Below, in pieces: positions 1 to 8,083 of a DNA stretch of 64,000 nucleotides; position 1 is the stretch's first letter, and every line of letters starts with the position of its first letter. The notes under the pieces are model-generated. The model did not search any database and had not been told where the DNA came from. It saw only the letters and a program-made list of their open reading frames with translations. Location: assembly GCF_900107795.1 (NCBI RefSeq), contig NZ_FNRL01000022.1:1-64000 (forward strand), given 5' to 3'. The translations under genes were made by a program, and so were the position numbers. Origin of the DNA: Chitinophaga terrae (ex Kim and Jung 2007) (GTDB lineage Bacteria; Bacteroidota; Bacteroidia; Chitinophagales; Chitinophagaceae).

Positions 1-330
1 AGATGGCTCGTTTCCCTGCCTACTATGACCTCGGCTGACTCCCTGTAAAAAAAAACAGGGCCTCCCAGGGTAAGTGTTATCGCTTTCCATCCATGTAGCC
101 GCTGCATTTACGTTGTTACAATCTGTGTAGTATCGGGTTTTTGTTTCTTATGCAACATCACCCTTGTAACCCCGCCTTGTATACAGTTTCTGTTCGTCGG
201 CCCGGATGTTTGCCGCCAGCTTCCTTCAGATTCCACTTTACAGTGGACACCCTTGCTATTGGCTAATGCTTCCTACTACAAAGCGCATTCGGGACTTGCA
301 CCCTAGAGATATAACACATGCCTGGCACAC
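1..330 (-). mobile_element. Group II intron (class C-like), 5' part; continues off the left edge
   Basis: Read on the minus strand, position 330 begins with GTGTG, the consensus 5' end of group II introns. The following 330 nt resemble, from memory, the ribozyme core (domains I-III) of class IIC introns such as the Oceanobacillus iheyensis intron: a GGGTGCAAGTCCC-type element, AAGGGTGTCC, AATCTGAAGGAAGC, and near the window edge GTCAGCCGAGGTCATAGTA. The domain IV reverse transcriptase/maturase would lie beyond the left edge and is not visible. The intron starts 3 nt after the T-tract of the terminator at 334-365, which is the classical target of class C introns. Class assignment rests on recalled sequence similarity plus the insertion site. 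Confidence 0.8.
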
Positions 331-333
331 ATA

Positions 334-365
334 AAAAAGCTTCAGGAGTTTTTCCTGAAGCTTTA
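334..365 (-). terminator. Rho-independent terminator of the DUF4142 gene; group II intron target
   Basis: On the minus strand the arms AGCTTCAGGA and TCCTGAAGCT enclose a short A-rich loop and are followed by TTTTTTAT. It lies about 90 nt after the DUF4142 stop codon. The intron 5' end abuts its T-tract. Confidence 0.85.
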
Positions 366-456
366 ACTGGTATTCTCTACATTCACTAGTTGTTAAATCA
401 GTGCATAAGCTGGTTTCCGTAACGCTCACTAGTCGTTGTCGATTCTTCAACTCTTA

Positions 457-1029
457 CTACTTTTTCAGGCCGTCTTTGATTGCTTTCGCAGAATCAAGGT
501 GCGCTCTTAAAGTAGGTAATGTATTTGTTGCCCAGGCTTTAAGATCCGGGTCTGTTACGTTCTTGGATGCGTCTTCAAATTTCTTGATGTCTTTTTCGTG
601 ATCGTCGATCATCATATCGATAAAGTCTTTATCGAAGTCTTTACCTGATTTCTTACCCATATCATCTAAATGTTTCTTGGTTTCATCTGAAAGTTCTGCA
701 GGCAAGGTGATGTTTTTCTTTCCTGCCAGGTCTTTCACCTCGTTTTCAGCTTTAGAGTGATCGTTAACCAATAAGGTACCAAATGCTTTTACACGATCGC
801 TGTTACCTTTGTCCTGGGCGAGTTTACCAAAAGCTACCTCCATCATACTTCCGTTTGCGGCTTCAACAGCAAATTTTGAAGAATTCTCATCAACCGGCTT
901 AACTGTTTCGTTAATATCTTGGGCACTGTCTACTGGTGCTTCGGATTGGTGATTATTAGCGTTGTTACCACATGATTGAGTAAACCACATTCCCAAACAG
1001 GCAACAGACAGAATAATTAGCTTTTTCAT
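457..1029 (-). CDS. DUF4142 domain lipoprotein
   Basis: 190 residues. The frame is open to 1107, but the ATG at 1029 gives a clean type II signal peptide (MKKLIILSVACLG, then TQSC as lipobox), so that start is chosen. The mature part is a low-complexity acidic linker followed by a helical DUF4142 domain (about residues 55-190), a ferritin-like four-helix fold whose function is not established. The alanine/lysine-rich helices and the repeated HD/DH dipeptides (DHSKAENEV, DDHEKDIKKF) are typical of the family. It is likely an outer-membrane or periplasmic lipoprotein. Monocistronic, with its own terminator at 334-365. No metal-binding role can be shown from sequence alone. Confidence 0.85.
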   Translation of the reverse strand: MKKLIILSVACLGMWFTQSCGNNANNHQSEAPVDSAQDINETVKPVDENSSKFAVEAANGSMMEVAFGKLAQDKGNSDRVKAFGTLLVNDHSKAENEVKDLAGKKNITLPAELSDETKKHLDDMGKKSGKDFDKDFIDMMIDDHEKDIKKFEDASKNVTDPDLKAWATNTLPTLRAHLDSAKAIKDGLKK

Positions 1030-1245
1030 CGGATCGAATTTTTGGGTTTTAGAATAAATTATGATTGCTTGCAACCCAACTTTGCAAAAAGGATACCTAT
1101 ACAGCACAATCCCCTTTGAAACTCAATACCAGTAAGGAAAAAATAGAAAAAGAAAAGTATGGGGCCGATAAAATAGTTTGTAGAGTATTTTTCCCAGAAA
1201 GATGATTGAGGAGGGGGTTAGTGACCTCCTCAATATCCAAAATTA

Positions 1246-2367
1246 TTAATTCTGCGAGTAAACGTAGATCAATGCAATAATGGCTATGACCGCTAATACC
1301 GCCAATGTAATTTTAATCCAGCTGTATGGCCTGTCGCCGGTTACTTCGCCTGTGCAGGCATTTACCACAAAATGATACAGCTTATTATTATACCGGTAAG
1401 CGCTGATCCAAACAGGCAACAAGAGGTATTTCACGCCTAATTGATTATACGTTACCTGGTAATTATCGATCCGTTGTTCGTCGCCTCCTATATCGGCCCT
1501 GATCTCGTCTACGATCACAGGGTCCATCCGTCTTTTTGCGATGGCCAAAGCCTGTTCAGCATTGGTCTGGTAAACCTCCGCACGAAAACCGCTGAGATAA
1601 CGCCCATCGTATTTCTTTAACAGGTTCAACGACCATGGTTCAAGGATCTGGGCCATCTTAAGCGGCAACGAGGGGCTGGCAGATACAAGCACATCCCTGA
1701 AATTATACCCTACCCGGCCGCTTGCATTGTACCAGCGGGTGTGCCTCACCTGCCGTGTACGCGTTTCCGTTCGGCCGTTGACTTCTACTGTGTAAGTTTC
1801 GGAAGTATAATAGTACTCTCCTCTTTCTCCTACATAATCAGTAACGGTATTGGTATCGTAACTCCAGTGTGGGATGTAAACGCCTTTTAATTGCTGGGAA
1901 GCGCCATTGTTCACTTTTTTAACCAGGTCGTTCGGCGCAAACCAGAGCTTCTTCATCCAGTTCTTAAAATATTGCAGGGCCTCTGAATCTTTTACCACGA
2001 ACGGCAATACATAGTGCGGCTGCAGGATGGCGGTAGTCTGCCCGGTATCTACAACCAGCGGCGAAGCGCAGAAAGGACATGAGTCGGCTGTCACATTAGG
2101 CAACATGGTGGTGGATGCGCCGCAATTGGTACATTTAACAACTACCGCGTTCTGGGTAGCAACGGTATGGTTGGCTTCTTCAGCGATGAAAGTCTCATAA
2201 TCAACGGGCGCAATAGCGCCGGGATCAGTATCGTCTTCAATCTGGTTAACCGTGCCGCAATACTCACATTTCAGGCTGTTGGTGCCGGGTGCATAATGCA
2301 GGATGGCGCCACAGTTCTGGCATTTAAGCGAGTTAACCGTCTCACTTGTTTTTTCCTCAAAAGACAT
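1246..2367 (-). CDS. Zinc-ribbon membrane protein (YdjG-like)
   Basis: 373 residues. Two zinc ribbons are visible near the N-terminus: CQNC...CEYC (about residues 16-38) and CTNC...CPFC (about 78-101). A long middle region has conserved aromatic residues, and one C-terminal membrane helix (about 347-368) ends in YVYSQN. The architecture matches the TFIIB-type zinc-ribbon proteins that accompany SPFH proteins, as YdjG does YdjI in the Bacillus subtilis pspA-ydjGHI envelope-stress operon. It starts 58 nt downstream of the SPFH gene on the same strand, so the two are probably cotranscribed. The exact function is unknown; a membrane-tethered partner of the SPFH protein is an inference. Such proteins are sometimes mislabelled as PriA because of the zinc fingers. 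Confidence 0.75.
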   Translation of the reverse strand: MSFEEKTSETVNSLKCQNCGAILHYAPGTNSLKCEYCGTVNQIEDDTDPGAIAPVDYETFIAEEANHTVATQNAVVVKCTNCGASTTMLPNVTADSCPFCASPLVVDTGQTTAILQPHYVLPFVVKDSEALQYFKNWMKKLWFAPNDLVKKVNNGASQQLKGVYIPHWSYDTNTVTDYVGERGEYYYTSETYTVEVNGRTETRTRQVRHTRWYNASGRVGYNFRDVLVSASPSLPLKMAQILEPWSLNLLKKYDGRYLSGFRAEVYQTNAEQALAIAKRRMDPVIVDEIRADIGGDEQRIDNYQVTYNQLGVKYLLLPVWISAYRYNNKLYHFVVNACTGEVTGDRPYSWIKITLAVLAVIAIIALIYVYSQN

Positions 2368-2425
2368 AGGAATATATTGCAGGAGCCGGCAGGGAATGTT
2401 CTTACCTGCCGGCTGCTAAAATGAA

Positions 2426-3538
2426 TTATGGTAATGGAGGTGGAACCGTAGCTAATATCGGCGCCAGTTCAGGAACCGTGGAAGCTGCAGCCCATGCTGC
2501 CATTCCTGTTTTCCAAACTAACGTTTGTGCGTTAAGGTTACCTGCGGCAGCCAGTTGTTTTAACTGCTCTGTATCAAAAGGCCCGTTCTGCTTCCCTTCT
2601 ATGGCTACATAGAACGGAGCAGCCCCTGGTAGCGGCGGTGGCGCGCCTGCTCCGGGATTGGCGGATTGGTTGTTATTATTCTGGAAGATATTGCCTACCT
2701 GTCCCATCATCGCTGCGCCCATGCCGGCTCCAAGTCCTGCTGCCGCCAGGCCTCCGCCTGAAGGATTCTCGGCAGCTTTCTCCATAGAATTGGCCGCCTG
2801 GAACTGTGCATATGCCCCCAGGTTGCCCACGATACCGATACTGCTTCGTTTGTCGAGCGCTTCTTCCACTTCTGGTGGCAAGGAAATATTCTCTATCAGG
2901 AATTTGGTAAGTTCGAGACCCAGTTCATTGAACTCGGTACCGATTTTACCGGTGATCTGGGCAGATACTTCTTCATAGTTGGCGGCCAGGTCGAGCACGG
3001 GGATCTTGGCTTCTGCAATCGCTTCCATACCTCTCGATACGGCGAGGTTGCGGAGTTGCTCGTTAATACCTTCAACACTGAACTCAGGATTTGTAGCTGC
3101 CACTTCTTTCAGGAACTGGGCTGCATCCTTTACCCTGAAATTATAGCTGCCGAAAGCCCGCAGCCTTACAGGCCCGAATTCGGCGTCGCGCAGCATAACA
3201 GGATTTTTAGTTCCCCATTTCTGGTTGGTGAACTGGCGCATGCTCACAAAGAAGACATCCGCTTTGAACGGGCTGTTAAATCCATATTTCCATCCCTGCA
3301 GGGTGCTCAGAACAGGCATATTCTGAGTGGTCAGGGTATACATACCTGGTTGAAAGACGTCCGCGATCTTACCTTCATTCATAAACACCGCTACCTGGGA
3401 TTCGCGAACCGTCAGTTTAGCGTTCATTTTTATTTCATTCTGGTATCGGGGAAATTTCCAAACAATCAAATCAGATGAGGGGTCTGTCCACTCAATGATA
3501 TCAATAAATTCATTTCTGAGTTTATCAAAAAGTCCCAT
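2426..3538 (-). CDS. SPFH domain protein with C-terminal GYF_2 domain (YdjI-like)
   Basis: 370 residues, no signal peptide. Residues about 20-240 form an SPFH/virion-core-like domain of the YdjI type. A glycine/alanine/methionine-rich segment (about 255-285) and an Asn/Pro linker follow. The last 60 residues are a GYF_2 (DUF4339) domain with the NGPFDTEQL and TLVWKTGMAAW signatures. SPFH proteins oligomerise at membranes; the YdjI group is linked to envelope stress. It is the first gene of a pair with the zinc-ribbon gene. A TAAATTTG -7 element lies at 3561-3568, placing transcription start about 20 nt before the ATG. No PspA homologue is present in the window. Confidence 0.8.
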   Translation of the reverse strand: MGLFDKLRNEFIDIIEWTDPSSDLIVWKFPRYQNEIKMNAKLTVRESQVAVFMNEGKIADVFQPGMYTLTTQNMPVLSTLQGWKYGFNSPFKADVFFVSMRQFTNQKWGTKNPVMLRDAEFGPVRLRAFGSYNFRVKDAAQFLKEVAATNPEFSVEGINEQLRNLAVSRGMEAIAEAKIPVLDLAANYEEVSAQITGKIGTEFNELGLELTKFLIENISLPPEVEEALDKRSSIGIVGNLGAYAQFQAANSMEKAAENPSGGGLAAAGLGAGMGAAMMGQVGNIFQNNNNQSANPGAGAPPPLPGAAPFYVAIEGKQNGPFDTEQLKQLAAAGNLNAQTLVWKTGMAAWAAASTVPELAPILATVPPPLP

Positions 3539-3560
3539 ATTTTCAGGTTTTATTGTCGCT

Positions 3561-3568
3561 CAAATTTA
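3561..3568 (-). promoter_or_regulatory. Bacteroidota -7 element upstream of the SPFH gene
   Basis: TAAATTTG on the minus strand, a full match to TAnnTTTG, 23 nt before the start codon. The -33 element is weak. Confidence 0.45.
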
Positions 3569-3607
3569 TACAAATTATCATTCGTACCGCTGATAACGGA
3601 AAGTTAA

Positions 3608-4456
3608 TTAATAGCCGAGGGATATCAACCATTTTTCGAGCAAAGCAGGCCAGGTTTTCCCGGCTACGTTATTGGCCCTGAGACCATAACCATGCCCACC
3701 AGATGGATACAAATGCTGTTCTACGTTCACTTTTGCTTTTCTCAGCGCGGCAGCCATTACCAATACGCTGTTTCCAAAATAATCGTCGGCTGTTCCAAAC
3801 AGGAAGGTAGGCGGGGTTTGAGCATCCACTTTCAGTTCGGGGGTCAGGGTATTATTCGGGCCATTGTCGAGGTATGCAGGATAGATCAGTACTGCGAAGT
3901 CGGGACGGGCGCTTGCGCTGTCCAGTTTATCTACAGGCGAATAAGTCTGGGTATTATATAAAGTTGAAGCCCTGGCTGCCAGGCTACCGCCGGCAGAAAA
4001 GCCCAGCATGCCTATTTTATCAGGATTGATCTTCCATTCGGCCGCCCGGCTGCGCACAATACGTATAGCTCTTTGCGCATCCTGCAGGGCGCCAGCTTCT
4101 TTCTTGGGAACGCGGTACTGGAGAACAAAGGCGTTATATCCCAGCTGGTTTAACCAGGCAGCTACATCGTAACCTTCGTGGTTGATAGCTAATATGGAAT
4201 AACCGCCGCCGGGGTTAATGATCACCGCCTTGCCGTTATTCTTGCCGGCGGGTGCGGGAAAAACCTCCAGGATTGGGTCGGTTACATCTGTTAACCTTAC
4301 AATGTTGTTGCTGGTATCCGGTGTTTGCACCGCGGCATGTTTGGAAGCGCTTTCTCCCGGAACTGCCTGGGGCCAGAGATGGATCGTTGTTTTCTGTTGT
4401 GCATTCGCAGCGGCATTCATACCTAGCATAAATAATAAAATAGATAGTTGTTTCAT
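3608..4456 (-). CDS. Secreted alpha/beta-hydrolase (acetyl-xylan-esterase-like)
   Basis: 282 residues with a signal peptide (MKQLSILLFM... cleaved near ANAQQ). The family signature is NPGGGYSILAINHEG, an oxyanion-hole region typical of acetyl xylan esterase-like lipases. The nucleophile is Ser in GFSAGG (about residue 154), the acid is probably Asp in GTADDYFG, and the catalytic His lies in GGHGYGLR. Length and motif order fit the family. The substrate is not determinable; esters on plant polysaccharides are plausible for this kind of organism. It has its own -7 element at 4479-4486 and is probably monocistronic. Confidence 0.85.
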   Translation of the reverse strand: MKQLSILLFMLGMNAAANAQQKTTIHLWPQAVPGESASKHAAVQTPDTSNNIVRLTDVTDPILEVFPAPAGKNNGKAVIINPGGGYSILAINHEGYDVAAWLNQLGYNAFVLQYRVPKKEAGALQDAQRAIRIVRSRAAEWKINPDKIGMLGFSAGGSLAARASTLYNTQTYSPVDKLDSASARPDFAVLIYPAYLDNGPNNTLTPELKVDAQTPPTFLFGTADDYFGNSVLVMAAALRKAKVNVEQHLYPSGGHGYGLRANNVAGKTWPALLEKWLISLGY

Positions 4457-4778
4457 AACCGGATTTTACTGGTTCGAACAAATGTAGTAAATGTCTGGTG
4501 CAGATAAAAGAACAGCCTCCCGAAAGGGAAGCCGCGTTAGCCAATCTAACCGACAGGAAATGCAGGTCCTGTCAGCGTCCTTGCTTGTGATACTTTAACG
4601 AATGCTTAGAATACTTAAGAAATGAAACAACCGGGATGATTGGCTGGCAACGGCATTGAGCGGGTATCGGCCACTTGCCTGCCAGCTTTTCATATCAACT
4701 GTATGAGTGCAAAGCTAGCAGGTGTGGCGGGTTTGGATGTCAGTATAACTACTGAAATAAGAAAATACGGAAACGGAG
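4457..4778. other. 322-bp intergenic region with promoter and structured hairpins
   Basis: Between two minus-strand genes. It holds a TACATTTG -7 element at 4479-4486 for the esterase. A hairpin at 4515-4532 is followed on the minus strand by a T-rich run and may end transcripts of the acyl-CoA dehydrogenase. Further inverted repeats are GACAGGA/TCCTGTC (4552-4573) and GCTGGC/GCCAGC (4643-4686). No ORF stands out and no known riboswitch was recognised. Confidence 0.5.
4479..4486 (-). promoter_or_regulatory. Bacteroidota -7 element for the esterase
   Basis: TACATTTG on the minus strand, 23 nt before the start codon at 4456. The -33 position is only T-rich. Confidence 0.5.
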
Positions 4779-6140
4779 TTATACGAAGGCGCTGAAACCT
4801 GTGATAGCCCGTCCTACGATGAGGGAGTTGATCTCTTTGGTTCCTTCGTAAGAATAAATGGCTTCTGCATCGGCTACAAACCTTGCTACGTTGTATTCGA
4901 GCAGGATGCCGTTTCCTCCCATCACTTCGCGGGCCCGGCTTACCACATCGCGGGTCCGGAGGGTGCAGAATACTTTGGCAAGGGAGGCATGCTCGTCTTT
5001 CAACTGACCGGCATCCTGCAGTTCAGAGAGCCGGTAGCAAAGCGTTTGCATGGCTGTGAGATTGGAAAGCATTTCGACCAGGTGTCCCTGGATCAGCTGG
5101 AATGCTGCAATAGGTTTGCCGAACTGTTTCCGCTGACGGGTATAGTCCAATGCATTTTCATATGCGCCGCGTGCGCAGCCAACTGCTTCCCAGGCTACGC
5201 CGGCGCGGGTCATTTTCAGTACTTTGGCTGTATCTTTAAATGAACCGGCATGCTGCAACCTGTCGCTTTCCGCAACCCTGCAGTTGTTAAGGGTAATCAG
5301 GCCATTTTGTACAATGCGCAGCGCCATTTTATCGTGGATCTTTTCTACGCTGAAGCCGGGCGTATCTTTCCGCACGAGGAAGCCTTTTACCTGGTTATCG
5401 TCCAGGTCCCGGGCCCAGATAATAGTAACGTCAGCGAAGGTGGCGTTTCCTATCCATTTTTTCTGGCCATTGAGCACCCAGGTATCGCCTTCCCGTTTAG
5501 CCGTGGTAGTGAGTCCGCCGGCGGTAGCTGATCCTACTTCCGGCTCTGTAAGCCCGAAGGCTCCTATTATATTCAGTTGCTGCATCCCTGGCAGCCATTC
5601 CTGTTTCTGTTCTTCCGAGCCCAATAAATAAATAGAACCCATAGCCAAACCGCTTTGCACGCCGAAGAAGGTTGCAATAGAAGCATCCACCCTGGCCATT
5701 TCCATGGCAATAATACCTTCCATGAGGAAAGAACGGTTCGGGCATCCGTATCCCGAATAAGTTACGCCACAGATATTCAGTTCCCTGAACTTGGGAATAA
5801 TTTCAAACGGGAAAGAAGCATTTAACCAATGTTCGTTAACGATAGGCTTGATCTCTTTCTCCATAAATTCACGTACCTGCAGCTGTAAAGCCCGGTCTTC
5901 CTCGTTTAGTTTGGCGCTGAGGTCGTAGAAATCACCGTCGATAGGCGGAAGCTCTTTCTTTTTACCCTGGCTGCCAGACAACATTTTCATCAAACCATTC
6001 AGTTGGTTATCATCCATTTTTCCTACTGCCTGCATCACCTGTGAAAGATCTACTTTTTCCGACAGCCGGGAAAGGGCTGCCAGGTCGATACTTTTAAGAA
6101 GATGGTAGGCATGCTTGATTTTCGAGAAAGTTCCAGACAT
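4779..6140 (-). CDS. Acyl-CoA dehydrogenase, glutaryl-CoA-dehydrogenase-like
   Basis: 453 residues. An N-terminal extension of about 65 residues precedes the dehydrogenase fold. Visible motifs are SGYGCP in the N-terminal helical domain, the FAD/substrate signature FGLTEPEVGS, WVLNGQKKWIGN in the beta domain, RKQFGKPIAAFQLIQ, and EVMGGNGILLEYNVAR followed by YSYEGTKEINSLIVGRAITG. The Glu of YEGT is where glutaryl-CoA dehydrogenases and related enzymes carry the catalytic base. It catalyses FAD-dependent alpha,beta-oxidation of an acyl-CoA in the cytoplasm; glutaryl-CoA is a good guess but not proven. It stands alone on this strand with no electron-transfer flavoprotein genes nearby. Confidence 0.88.
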   Translation of the reverse strand: MSGTFSKIKHAYHLLKSIDLAALSRLSEKVDLSQVMQAVGKMDDNQLNGLMKMLSGSQGKKKELPPIDGDFYDLSAKLNEEDRALQLQVREFMEKEIKPIVNEHWLNASFPFEIIPKFRELNICGVTYSGYGCPNRSFLMEGIIAMEMARVDASIATFFGVQSGLAMGSIYLLGSEEQKQEWLPGMQQLNIIGAFGLTEPEVGSATAGGLTTTAKREGDTWVLNGQKKWIGNATFADVTIIWARDLDDNQVKGFLVRKDTPGFSVEKIHDKMALRIVQNGLITLNNCRVAESDRLQHAGSFKDTAKVLKMTRAGVAWEAVGCARGAYENALDYTRQRKQFGKPIAAFQLIQGHLVEMLSNLTAMQTLCYRLSELQDAGQLKDEHASLAKVFCTLRTRDVVSRAREVMGGNGILLEYNVARFVADAEAIYSYEGTKEINSLIVGRAITGFSAFV

Positions 6141-6499
6141 CTTTAACGGTTTTTCTTAAAAATACGGAATTGACAGGATATGAGAATCATGTACTTAAGG
6201 GTAATAAAAAAGGCGCATGATAACATGCGCCTGGTTTTATATAAAACACAACTAAAATAATGGCTTTAATAAAGCAGTAAACAACCGGTTTGCTTACTGC
6301 TTAAACTGTGACTATTATGACTGATACTAGTTTAATAACGCATCATTGGAAAAAACCCTCTAATCAAAATTTAATCTTGATAAGAATAAGATCAAATCAG
6401 AAGGTAGCGTTAAAATTCATGATCAGATTTTTAATTCATAATTGTTTCTTTACTTTCGCAACTATCAATTTTTATATATTAAAATATCTTGAAGGTTAA
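6141..6499. other. Divergent intergenic region with stacked hairpins
   Basis: 359 bp between a minus-strand acyl-CoA dehydrogenase and a plus-strand sigma factor. It contains a strong hairpin AGGCGCATG/CATGCGCCT (6211-6232) with T-runs on both sides, a small palindrome GTTTTATATAAAAC (6234-6247) and AAGCAGTAA/TTACTGCTT (6272-6302). The rest is AT-rich. A TACTTTCG sequence at 6451-6458 (7 of 8 to TAnnTTTG) may be the sigma-gene promoter. A 63-codon frame just before the sigma gene looks non-coding. Confidence 0.5.
6211..6232 (-). terminator. Terminator-like hairpin between divergent genes
   Basis: A 9-bp perfect stem with a 4-nt loop, followed on the minus strand by TTTTTTATT. Neither flanking gene is transcribed towards it on the minus strand from the right, so it may end a small RNA. 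Confidence 0.5.
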
Positions 6500-7063
6500 A
6501 TGCTTAAAACACCTTCCTACCGGGCATATAAAGAACTGTTCTATTCACAATACAGCGATCTGTGTAACTACGCCTATAGTTACCTGAAGGATGATGCTGC
6601 CGCGGAAGATGTTGTACAGGAGACCTTTATCAAACTTTGGGAAAAACATCCCGAAATGATAGATATGCCCAATATCAAAGCCTATCTTTACCGGGCTGTC
6701 AGGAACAATTCCATTTCTGTATTACGGAAACAGACAACGGAGGATAATGGCAACAAAGGATTTGAATGGGTACAGGATCTTTCAGAAGATCCGGAAGCAA
6801 AAGAAATAGCTGAAGCCAAACCGCATTACGATAAGCTGATATACGAAGCAATTGCACAATTGCCGCCGCAATGCAGGGAGGTATTTACCTGTTGCAGGGT
6901 ACAGGGAATGACACATCAACAAGCCGCAACCAAGCTTGGCCTTTCTCCTAAAACTGTCGAAAACTACATGGGCAGGGCGTTAAAGCTGCTAAGGAAATAC
7001 CTGCAACAATATGGTTTACCAATATGTGTAATTCTTTTATGGAAAATTTTACAGCCACTTTAG
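6500..7063 (+). CDS. RNA polymerase ECF sigma-70 factor
   Basis: 187 residues. Region 2 is seen in FYSQYSDLCNYAYSYLKD...AEDVVQETFIKLWE (about residues 13-55). Region 4 carries the helix-turn-helix (about 115-160: LPPQCREVFTCCRVQGMTHQ, then LGLSPKTVENYMGRAL). This is the FecI-like Bacteroidota type that works with FecR anti-sigma factors and TonB receptors. The last residues are hydrophobic (GLPICVILLWKIL), as is common in this group. The next gene, fecR-like, starts 45 nt downstream. The sigma factor probably drives the uptake operon that follows when the receptor is occupied. Confidence 0.92.
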   Translation: MLKTPSYRAYKELFYSQYSDLCNYAYSYLKDDAAAEDVVQETFIKLWEKHPEMIDMPNIKAYLYRAVRNNSISVLRKQTTEDNGNKGFEWVQDLSEDPEAKEIAEAKPHYDKLIYEAIAQLPPQCREVFTCCRVQGMTHQQAATKLGLSPKTVENYMGRALKLLRKYLQQYGLPICVILLWKILQPL

Positions 7064-7108
7064 AGGGTTTGGAGAGAAAAGAACGTTATATAAGCAGAGC
7101 ACAATTCT

Positions 7109-8083
7109 ATGGAGCAATTTGACACTTATTACTACGATCTGATGGCAAAAAAGTTGTCTGGCCACTGTACTGCAGCCGAAATCAATGAGCTGGAGCAATG
7201 GTTGGCTGCTTCTCCCGAGCATCAGGCAGAATATGATATATTGTCGAAGATCTGGCAGGATAGTGTGCCTGCAGACAGCGCCCGGACCTATAATCCGGAT
7301 AGCGCCTGGCAAAAAGTAGAATCGGCTACCGCTCCTGCTACTCCGGTTAGACCTATGGCCAATTGGAAAAAGTTCAGCGCCGCCGCGGCGGTTATCGCTG
7401 CTGTAGCCGCTGCCTCCTGGTTCTTCTCCCATACTCCTCCTAAAAAACATGAGCTGGCAGCAAATGAGGGTAAAATAAAAAGCATTCAGCTTCCGGATAA
7501 ATCTATGGTCACCCTGCGCCAGGGCGCCAGGATTAAATATATCAACGGTTATCACCACGATAAAAGAGTGGTAGAACTGGAAGGCGAGGCCTTTTTTGAA
7601 GTAGCCAATGACCCGGAACACCCATTCCTGGTTAAAACTGCCAACGAATCCTATATTGAAGTTTTAGGCACTTCCTTCACGGTACAATCCACGAAAGACA
7701 GCACCGCCGTTATTGTAGCTACCGGCCAGGTAAGGCTGGGAGCCGAAAACGATACCGCCGATGTTATCCTTAATGCAGGCCAGAGAGGCGTTTGGGGAAA
7801 TGGCCAGTTATCTTCCCGGAACAACAACAACCCGAACTTCATCGCCTGGAAAACAGGAGTTTTAGCATTTAATGATCAATCATTACTTGAAATATTGCCG
7901 CAATTAGCCGACTTTTACGCAAAAGAAATCAGGATCGATTCTAACTACCAGACTACCGCTGCGAAACAGAAAGCGACGATAACGTTCTCGAATCAGTCCT
8001 GTGATGACGCTTTGCATGAATTACAACTATTGCTTGGATTCAACTTTAGACACGAAGGTGACGCTATTGTCATCAGTCAATAA
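7109..8083 (+). CDS. FecR family anti-sigma factor
   Basis: 324 residues, single-pass inner-membrane protein. The cytoplasmic N-terminus (about 1-90) starts with the FecR_N-type helix (YYYDLMAKKLSGHCTAAEINEL). One membrane helix lies at about 91-109 (FSAAAAVIAAVAAASWFF). The periplasmic FecR domain has the KSIQLPDKSMVTL and VVELEGEAFFEVANDPEHPF signatures. The C-terminal DUF4974-like domain is about 245-324 (FNDQSLLEILPQLADFY). It would hold the sigma factor at 6500-7063 and release it on a signal from the STN domain of the downstream TonB receptor, whose frame overlaps the end of this gene. Confidence 0.92.
   Translation: MEQFDTYYYDLMAKKLSGHCTAAEINELEQWLAASPEHQAEYDILSKIWQDSVPADSARTYNPDSAWQKVESATAPATPVRPMANWKKFSAAAAVIAAVAAASWFFSHTPPKKHELAANEGKIKSIQLPDKSMVTLRQGARIKYINGYHHDKRVVELEGEAFFEVANDPEHPFLVKTANESYIEVLGTSFTVQSTKDSTAVIVATGQVRLGAENDTADVILNAGQRGVWGNGQLSSRNNNNPNFIAWKTGVLAFNDQSLLEILPQLADFYAKEIRIDSNYQTTAAKQKATITFSNQSCDDALHELQLLLGFNFRHEGDAIVISQ

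Noticed and set aside
4471..4479. GGTTCGAAC, tRNA T-arm-like sequence
   Set aside because: No acceptor, anticodon or D arm around it; chance match in an intergenic region.
4660..4686. GCCACT box resembling a cobalamin riboswitch core
   Set aside because: The other conserved boxes are missing and no cobalamin gene follows.
4779..6140. Possible fusion protein because of the extra 65 N-terminal residues of the acyl-CoA dehydrogenase
   Set aside because: The extension is a helical leader in frame with a normal start; no separate domain recognised.
6308..6499. 63-codon ORF ending right before the ECF sigma gene
   Set aside because: AT-rich, residue composition typical of spacer DNA, no ribosome-binding site, overlaps the likely promoter.
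7049..7621. 190-codon minus-strand ORF
   Set aside because: Antisense to the well-supported FecR gene; no family features.
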